DNA from: Siderastrea siderea
Lineage: Eukaryota > Cnidaria > Anthozoa > Scleractinia > Rhizangiidae
Direction: 5' to 3'
NCBI GenBank assembly: GCA_964030785.1
Contig: OZ034975.1
Span: 48,636,069-48,700,068, forward strand
Length of the DNA: 64,000 bases
Below are positions 57,619-64,000 of the stretch, piece after piece; within the stretch, counting starts at the first letter, position 1; each line of letters opens with the position of its first letter. The notes under the pieces are model-generated. The model saw only the letters and a list, made by a program, of their open reading frames with translations, had not been told where the DNA came from and searched no databases. The position numbers were made by a program, and so were the translations under genes.

Positions 57619-58007
57619 TTAAGGACGGTGCCTCCTTTTGTTACCACGCATACTCGGGTCTTGTGTGCGTTTCTTAAAAGCCCCGAAACTTTTCAGGTCG
57701 ATTTCGGGCATGATAATTCACACTGTTTCAGTTGAAACAAATTAAAGACGTTTTCAATCCTGAAACGTTAGTATAAGTTAGACGTCTCTTATCTTAAAGA
57801 CATTAAAACAACAGCTTTGTAGAACGAGGGGGTGATATTTTGGCAAATGACATATCGGGCCCTTTTTTTTAGAATTATGGTTGCTTAATTATCTCTGAAA
57901 AATGCATGGTTACCCACATTTTTCTTTTAGATTCTTATAACCCTTGCTATGATCTGCATTCATAACCTTTGCGGAAATACCTCTGTATTAGGAGGCACAG
58001 TCCTTAA
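57619..58007. mobile_element. MITE family 'GGACGGTGCCTCCT', copy 2, TTAA-flanked
   Basis: TTAA-GGACGGTGCCTCCT at the left is mirrored by AGGAGGCACAGTCC-TTAA at the right, with a 381-bp body. The interior shares GAAAAATGC, CCACATTTTTCT and ACCTCTGTATTAGGAGGCAC with copy 1 at 18.47 kb. Intact TTAA on both sides supports a TTAA target duplication. Confidence 0.8.
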
Positions 58008-58389
58008 TTTAATTTAAATATTGAGCAACAAACAGCTCAAGAATGGAGGCGTCCCGTGAGCAGGCAAACGAAAACCGTAAATTCCCGACCACTGGAATTG
58101 CTTCACTTTGATTGTTGATAGGTCAATGCAAATGTGCTGTGACTCTTAGCAAGGCAAAATATTGGAAAGGCAAAAAAAATTGAGGCGAAAATATAAAACG
58201 CTTGGAGATGAAGAGAGTCTGGGCACCACCTTTCCTACTCAGTTTTCACAAGTTTTGCTTCCCACTTGCTTTCTATTATGTTTCTAATTCCAATTCTCAT
58301 TCCCACTTTCTGAAAACCTGGGAAAGGATAGGCAAAATGTTATCGCTTCCTCCTGAAAATCATGATCATTGTCTCAGGTTTCAGTGACA

Positions 58390-59631
58390 ATGGATGGATG
58401 CAGTTTGCTTCTGCTGCTGATAATAAGCACGTTTGAGCTACTGATCGCAGGTCGCACCGTGAAGATTGCGGACTCAAAAACAGCCAGGTACGCCATTGTG
58501 TTTGATGCGGGTGCCAGCAAAACCAAAATGGAAATCTACAAGATCAAAGAGAAATCTCCCCCGTTAGACGTGACAGATATTCAACAACTGAACACCTCAC
58601 CCAGTAAAGTCAAGCCTGGAATCGCTGACCTGAGTAGAAACCGAAAGATTGTTGAAGACTACTTGAAACCTCTCCTGACCACAGCAATGAAGACCGTGCC
58701 GAAACAGAAACACAAATCCACTCCTATCTTCTTTCTAGCTTCAGGAGGAATGCGAACTCTGAGAGAAGATCAGGCTAATGCTATACTAAAGGAAGTTAAG
58801 AAACTCTTAAATGATAAAAACAAATGCCCATTTATGTTCAGTCCAAAGAATGCAAAAATTATTTCGGGTAAACTTGAGGGGGTATACGCTTGGATTTCTA
58901 TTAATTTTTTGAAGAGTAAATTTCTTTGTGACAACTCTCCCCCTACTTACGGCATATTAGACGAGGGCGGGGCTTCTAGTCAAAACACTTTCGAGTCCCC
59001 CGGGAAGGATGCATTTGCGCTGACGGTGGGTGGCAAAAAATATGGTTTAAGTACTAAGAGTTATCTCGGTTATGGGTTGGATCAGGCTCGCAATCGATAC
59101 CTTGCCATTGAAATTCTTTCTCAGCAGAGTTTAACAAATGGTGTGGTTAAAAGTCCTTGCCATCTTAAAGGTTTCCGGGAGCAAATAAGTATCAGTGATA
59201 AAAAGCTCACTATTGTAGGGACGGCGTCAGTGGACGCTTGTCGATCGATTATTGAAAAAACCTTTTTCTGTAAAACTCCCGATTGTAAATTTAATGACCA
59301 GCCTAGTTTACGCGGGGAATTCTTTGCTTTTGCGGGGATATTTTATACCGCCCGTGCCACGGGGATGCTCAGATGTCCCAATTGCACGACGCCCCTTTCG
59401 GCAGCCATGTTTGATAAGAGTTCCCGAATCTTTTGTGCCAAAAAATACCAGGATGTTAGTAGAGACCCGTACGCCAAAAATAACTGCTTTCAGAGTAATT
59501 TTGTGTATGAGCTTTTGACAAAGGGTTACGGCCTACCAGCCGATAAAATGATACAAGTGGGTAGAGAATTGAAAGGGTTTAGTTTGGGATGGACTCTGGG
59601 CGCCATGCTGTATAATTTGAAACTTTTGTGA
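58390..59631 (+). CDS. GDA1/CD39-family nucleoside triphosphate diphosphohydrolase (apyrase-like), secreted, intronless
   Basis: The ORF has 413 codons from ATG 58390, with an N-terminal hydrophobic signal sequence (residues about 5-23, CSLLLLLIISTFELLIAG) and no C-terminal membrane segment, so the product is probably secreted or luminal. The apyrase conserved regions are in order: FDAGASKTKM (38), LASGGMR (116-122), LEGVYAW with the likely catalytic Glu163, LDEGGASSQ (190-198) and YLGYGLDQA (225). Such enzymes cleave nucleoside tri/diphosphates to monophosphates. ACR1 has K where H/S/T is usual (SKT), and ACR4 has E for the common L/I (DEGG), so substrate preference may differ. Many Cys suggest disulfides. 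A TCTCAG acceptor-like site just before the ATG could end a 5' UTR intron. A decayed copy follows at 61.85 kb. Confidence 0.83.
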   Translation: MDGCSLLLLLIISTFELLIAGRTVKIADSKTARYAIVFDAGASKTKMEIYKIKEKSPPLDVTDIQQLNTSPSKVKPGIADLSRNRKIVEDYLKPLLTTAMKTVPKQKHKSTPIFFLASGGMRTLREDQANAILKEVKKLLNDKNKCPFMFSPKNAKIISGKLEGVYAWISINFLKSKFLCDNSPPTYGILDEGGASSQNTFESPGKDAFALTVGGKKYGLSTKSYLGYGLDQARNRYLAIEILSQQSLTNGVVKSPCHLKGFREQISISDKKLTIVGTASVDACRSIIEKTFFCKTPDCKFNDQPSLRGEFFAFAGIFYTARATGMLRCPNCTTPLSAAMFDKSSRIFCAKKYQDVSRDPYAKNNCFQSNFVYELLTKGYGLPADKMIQVGRELKGFSLGWTLGAMLYNLKLL

Positions 59632-61029
59632 AACAAACATGTTACCCTTCCCCTTTCTAAATTAACAGCAAAAGCGATGACTATTAAGAAAACTGAGAAA
59701 AATGAAAGGAAATGCTTCCTGTGAAGCAGTCTTTAGTTTGAGGAATTCAGAAATTCAGTAATTTGTGGAAACAGTAGGACATAAACCTCAAGCTTTTATC
59801 AACATTATTTCATTTGAAAAATCATGTTCCTCTGGGATTTTTGTATCGTCAATTCCAGCAGTGCCCATTCCTACCTCAACTCCTCCCTTCCTTCCCCGAC
59901 CAAATCTCGGGCGTTAGCATTTTTGAACAAAAAGACAAATGCCCTTTGGTGGAGACAAAGGAGATGTTCAAATGTCCCCTCACAATTTAACAAGAAGGGA
60001 AATTCCTTTCCCCGGGGCTCATCCAAATAGCGTTGAAAGCTAAATTAACACTGGGCAAACTAAGGCACGGCGAAGAGCGACTTCTCCGTATTCTTCTAGT
60101 GACCATTCGCTTTGTTTTTTTTTCCTGTCTGTTGTCATTACCTTAGAGCCAATTGACCACAAAGTATCTCGGCTTTGCTGGTCAGATCACCACTAAAAGA
60201 ATCCTTTGTGGCTATACCCCAATGTCGTAACGTAATTCTGCTAGTGTAACGTGTTCTAACGCTCGGGCAGGTGGGGGGGGGGGGGGGGGAAGGGGGGGCA
60301 TTGCTGGAATTGATTGATGTAGAATTACTGGTATGTTTTTGGAACTGAATATTCCCACAGTTTATTTGATATCACTGAAAAACAAAAAGCAAAACCAAAA
60401 ACCAAACTAAACAAACAAACCAAGCTGATTCAGCGCGAGGTTGGCACCAAGGTTAAATGCCTGGGCATAGATCAGGGTGAAGTTCTCGTGGTATAAAAAT
60501 TAATGTCCACTTTTACCCTGACGTTTAATCACGTGACATATGAAGCTGTCAAAATCTAAAATGAAATCGGCCAGCGAATTTCAGCTGTATCGATAAATAA
60601 ATCAGCGTTTCCTATAAAGACTAAACATATCTAACCGTCTATGTTTGGATTGAGAGTCCAAGATGTTGAAAAGTGAACTTATGAACGTTAAAAAAAAATG
60701 CGGAAAAATTTGACCTTAACAATAAACGATATTTGGAAACATAATGGGCTGGAAATAATTCAACTGCATCTGAAAAGCGCTTTTGTGCTAAGCTATCTCT
60801 TAAACGGATTAGCAAGTCGTCAAATTTGTGTTATTTTCAGAGCATAAGTTCACATGACATGTCACTGACCTATGAGAACGCCTTTAAAAGTTCTTAAGAT
60901 GCTTTTGGAAAAAATATGTAAAGGACGAGGAATCTTACTGTGTGCCAAATGTCATTTTATTTTCGTTCCCAAGAAGCCAAAGATTTAATGAAAAAACTAT
61001 GTGTCCACTTTAAACCCTTGACCCAGGCC
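59632..61029. other. Intergenic, no gene seen
   Basis: Holds the 3' flank of the apyrase ORF, a G run (about 60271-60290) and AT-rich DNA. An AATAAA near 60596 is far for a 3' end and I do not assign it. Confidence 0.45.
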
Positions 61030-61683
61030 TTAAGGACGTTCGCGCGAAAAACTTCTAAAATACAGATTTTTTTCATACTTTGGCTACAGGCAGATAATGA
61101 GTTACCTATGTCAGAAATGCAAAAAAACTGAGGGGTCACCTACTTCGTTTTCAAAATAAAGCGCGTGGAAAACTACCCCAATTTTGACAAATCGGCCCTC
61201 GCAACTCGACATGGCCTCAATGCTTGTTAGTTTAAAAATATTAAAAATGATTCGCTGTAGACCCACTTTCTTAGCCAAACTTTATTTAAGTGGGTCTATC
61301 AAGTAAACAATGTGAGCTGGTGTCATCCTTTTAGTTAAACTCATCCCCTAAGATGGACGTTTGCGAACACCGTACAGCTACAATAATAGCATAATTCGAT
61401 GATGCGAGGACAGAAAAGTTGAAAAAAATCAAACTTCCACAATATAGATTTTCTTTAATTTTTCTCAAAATGTAGATAATTGACAGACAAAGTGATTTAT
61501 CGAAAGAAAATATGGGGTCACCGAACATTTAAGGGAGTTAAACTCGTGCATAGATACCAAAGTGCCTACTAGCGCTATATATCTCCACATTTCTCCAACA
61601 GCGCGCGCGCTCAATGTATGACGTGGCAGTGAATTGCGTGCGCAGTAAGGATGCGCAGAAACAATTAGCGCGAACGTCCTTAA
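61030..61683. mobile_element. TTAA-flanked MITE with GGACGTTCGCGC ends
   Basis: TTAA-GGACGTTCGCGC at the left and GCGCGAACGTCC-TTAA at the right bound a 646-bp body with no transposase. The GG start and TTAA flank match the pattern of the elements at 15.88, 20.39 and 57.62 kb. Confidence 0.78.
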
Positions 61684-61848
61684 ACTACTTGAATAGTACA
61701 ACTGGTCGTCTTTAGGGCAAGGGGCAACCATTCCCATGGTGTCGGCCCATGAGGTCGAATTTCTAATATGTGATACTAATCAGTTTGAGAGTCTGAGCAG
61801 TTCATGGTGTCAAAGTTAAGTTCCAGTAGCATGTTAATAACACCAAGC

Positions 61849-62530
61849 AAATGCTATACTAAAGGAAGTAAAGAAACTCTTTAATGATAAAAACGAATGC
61901 CCATTTAAGTTTGACTCCGAAGATGCTAAAGTCATATCAAGTGCGTTTGAAGGGATATACGCTTGGATTTCTTTCAACTTTTTAAAGGGTAATTTTATCC
62001 CTGGGAACCCCCACTCGACTTCCGCATATTAGACTTAGGGGGGGGGGGGGGCTTCTCATCAAAACACATTTGATTACCCTAACAAAAATACTTTCTCTTT
62101 GACAGTGGGTGGCGAAACATATCATCTTTTATGGGAGTTACCTCGGCTACTGTTTGAACCAGGCTCGCCAACGTTACCTTGATATTTTCTCTTGGCAGTC
62201 GTTTACAAAAGGTGTGATTATAAGGCCTTGTCATCACAAAGGTTTTCAAGAGCAAATGACCATCAGTGGTTGAGTGCTCATGATGATGGGAACGGCATCA
62301 GTCGACATTTGCCAATCGATCATTGAAAAAACGTTTTTTCCGCAAAACTCCTGATTGCTTATTTTATAACCAGCCTTGCTTACATGGGGATTTCGTTGGT
62401 TTTGAGGGTATAATTTTATGCCACCTACGGCTCAGGGATACTCTGTTACAATTACATGAAGCCCCTATCGGCAGCCATGTTTGATACGAGCTCCAGAAAC
62501 TTTTGTCCCAAACCATACCAAGCTGTTAAG
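61849..62530 (+). pseudogene. Decayed duplicate of the apyrase-like gene
   Basis: The sequence parallels 58775-59465 of the intact gene: ATGCTATACTAAAGGAAGT, then ATATACGCTTGGATTTCT, then GACAGTGGGTGGC, then GGCAGCCATGTTTGAT. It has indels, in-frame stops and a run of about 14 G where the intact gene reads GAGGGCGGGG (ACR4). The 5' quarter, including signal and ACR1, is missing. It is a tandem copy in the same orientation, 2.2 kb downstream, and is not functional. Confidence 0.85.
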
Positions 62531-62689
62531 AGCCTGTCTCTGTAAAAGCAGTCCGGTCGGTTCTGGCTCGCAAAATAGAATCGCTTGAATTTCTGTTGTG
62601 CAGCAAGCATTGCGTAACAGCAGAGATTTGGAAAACGATTTATCATAAAATTAAACGCTAACAAAGTTTTAAAAGTCATTTTAAAAACT

Positions 62690-63360
62690 CTTAAAAAAGT
62701 AGACGACGTTTCGGCGCTACTCTACGCCATTGTCAAGTCAAAAAGGTGGTAGTTAAAACAAGAATATATAAAACGTGAAAACAATAAAAAATAGTTGTGT
62801 GTCCAGTGGGCATATTACCCAAAGTAAAACAATAGAAAACTAAAAGTTCTAATTAAAATAGGGAAATGTCAATTAAATAGTTTGGCGCGGATGGAGTCAC
62901 TTTGCGTGTTGAAAGAAGGATTAATGTCCCTTATAAACAGCATCTCTTATACTAGACAGTCAAACTTGCTTCTGCATTTGTTTAAAACTCTGAAGAGGTG
63001 ATCAATCTTTGCTCCTTTGCTGCCATGTTGTGCCTCAAGGTGTCTACCGATCGCAGAATAACGGTGCTCACTAATGCCTTCATGTAGGTGTTAGGCAGTA
63101 AACCCGACATAATTTGCATCGCAAAAATCGCATTGAAATAAATATACAACACATTCTGCGTTCACGATCGGGGGCTTGTTTTCCTTTACGGACAAAATCT
63201 GCGACAGTTTTCTGCTGGTAAAGACGGGTTTTACGTCGATGTTGATCTTGGATCCCAGAGAATGAATTTCTTTGCGGACGCGATTGGCTGATCGTTGATC
63301 TTTGAAGGCAGAAAGCATTTCATCCCAAATTACCAAAACCACGATTATTTTGTCTCTAAC
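62690..63360 (-). mobile_element. Penelope-like element 3' fragment with GIY-YIG nuclease remnant
   Basis: On the minus strand from 63342, the frame runs through RKLSQILSVKENKPP to a GIY-YIG-type segment (VVYLFQCDFCDANYVGFTA). It then hits TAA and resumes in the same frame (SEHRYSAIGRHLEAQHG) with a second stop before RAKLFN and a final TGA at 62869-62871. The RT core is absent, so it is 5'-truncated and dead. Its 3' flank (62703-62737) holds a hammerhead-like core. It is a different PLE lineage from that at 33.7-36.5 kb, which lacks this domain. Confidence 0.8.
62703..62737 (-). ncRNA. Degenerate hammerhead-ribozyme-like motif of the Penelope element
   Basis: The minus strand reads TTGACAATGGCGTAGAGTAG then CGCCGAAACGTCGTC. 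GGCG/CGCC form stem II and GAAAC is intact, but the CUGANGA box is UUGACAA, with two core changes (C3 to U and G8 to A). Hammerheads in PLE terminal regions are established knowledge. This copy should be inactive. Confidence 0.5.
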
Positions 63361-63732
63361 TTTTTACTTTGCTCTGTAAGACAAAAAACTAAATTCTCCA
63401 AATATCCAGTCACGAAATGCTGAGATCTGCCACGATTTTGAGCAAGTTTTGAGTGACCGGCGCACGGCATTCATTTTGTTTATCACTAAAATTTTCATGT
63501 AGCAATTAAGATAGTCCAGTACATTGTACTATACGGGGCTGGAGTTTCAAACAATTTAAAGCAAAACTGCCTTTATACCACAGCGCTTTGTAGCCCTATA
63601 CGTAGAGACACTTAGTTTGTTCAATTCCTATAGTGAATAGTAGAGCTACCTGCGTTTGGAAAAAGGACACATGCTTGTCTTTAGAACTCAAGCTCAACAG
63701 TTCAGTTCAACTAACAAAGCAGTCTTCTTTCT
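63361..63732. other. Intergenic or 3' UTR, no gene seen
   Basis: The part near 63733 is probably the 3' UTR of the minus-strand partial gene. No repeat or ORF worth calling. Confidence 0.4.
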
Positions 63733-64000
63733 TCAACGCCTCTTATGCTTCGCTGTTTTCCTTTCTTGTTGCATGAATGGCGAGCTTCCCTTCCTCTTCA
63801 TGGAAACAGTTCCCTCCACGCTGGATCCAGCACCAAACACCAAGAAGCTGCCTCCAGGGAAATCCATTGGGTAGGTCTTGTTGAGGCCTGTTGGGCGACC
63901 ACTCATGTAGGTTTCCAACACTTCGATACTTTCCAAATCAAAAGGATTCACCTTTTTAAAAGAGCAAATAGCAATTCGCTTCTTTAATGCTTCGAAGGCA
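63733..64000 (-). CDS. C-terminal end of an unidentified protein (3' partial exon, runs off the window)
   Basis: From the window edge an open minus-strand frame reads through NPFDLESIEVLETYMSGRPT, then GLNKTYPMDFPGGSFLVFGA, and ends KHKRR with TGA. The basic tail (MKRKGSS...ERKTAKHKRR) looks nuclear. Codon use and lack of stops suggest a real last exon. A possible acceptor (CTTTTAAAAAG, at 63952) could mean the exon starts at about 63951 instead of running to the edge. The family is not recognised. Confidence 0.5.
   Translation of the reverse strand, partial: AFEALKKRIAICSFKKVNPFDLESIEVLETYMSGRPTGLNKTYPMDFPGGSFLVFGAGSSVEGTVSMKRKGSSPFMQQERKTAKHKRR

Noticed and set aside
58390..59631. Intronless apyrase as a recent bacterial transfer
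   Set aside because: It has an N-terminal signal sequence, animal-like ACR order, no bacterial neighbours and a decayed local paralogue; a eukaryotic origin is simpler.

Overview
The window is animal nuclear DNA: AT-rich, with short exons, canonical GT-AG introns and many dispersed inverted-repeat elements. The protein families (axonemal outer-arm dynein, CCDC191, a Cut8/STS1-type factor, a CD39-type nucleotidase), two kinds of Penelope-like element and many small TTAA-flanked inverted repeats would suit a cnidarian such as a stony coral. That assignment is inferred; nothing in the sequence names the species.

Region 1 (1-33.3 kb, + strand) is the 3' part of one gene, an axonemal dynein heavy chain of the DNAH5/DNAH8 (outer-arm gamma) type. 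I resolved 53 exons that join in frame into 2,718 codons plus a stop. They run from just before the AAA1 Walker A motif through AAA2-AAA4, the stalk with its microtubule-binding tip, AAA5, AAA6 and the C-terminal domain. Tail and linker lie upstream of the window. The introns hold most of the mobile-element relics: a giant TTAA-flanked hairpin, a hAT-like MITE with an 8-bp target duplication, a second long inverted repeat, LINE fragments, mini- and microsatellites, and a partial duplication of an exon start.

Region 2 (33.65-36.5 kb, +) is a Penelope-like retroelement. It has 55-bp terminal direct repeats, a basic ORF1 and an RT ORF with an intact YIDD motif but no GIY-YIG endonuclease. Its coding region changes frame twice.

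Region 3 (37.6-48.6 kb, +) is a 15-exon, 899-residue CCDC191-like gene, with 106-bp tandem-repeat arrays in its introns.

Region 4 (48.6-54.5 kb) has a small basic protein gene on the minus strand, convergent with CCDC191 and head-to-head with a four-exon Cut8/STS1-like gene on the plus strand. The 630 bp between their start codons carry CCAAT and E2F-like motifs, so they probably share a cell-cycle-type bidirectional promoter.

Region 5 (54.5-64 kb) is mostly intergenic DNA with several MITEs. It also holds an intronless secreted apyrase-like (GDA1/CD39) ORF, a decayed copy of it 2.2 kb downstream, a minus-strand remnant of a GIY-YIG-bearing Penelope element with a degenerate hammerhead-like motif, and the 3' end of an unidentified minus-strand gene at the window edge.

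No rRNA, convincing functional tRNA, CRISPR array or bacterial-type operon was seen.
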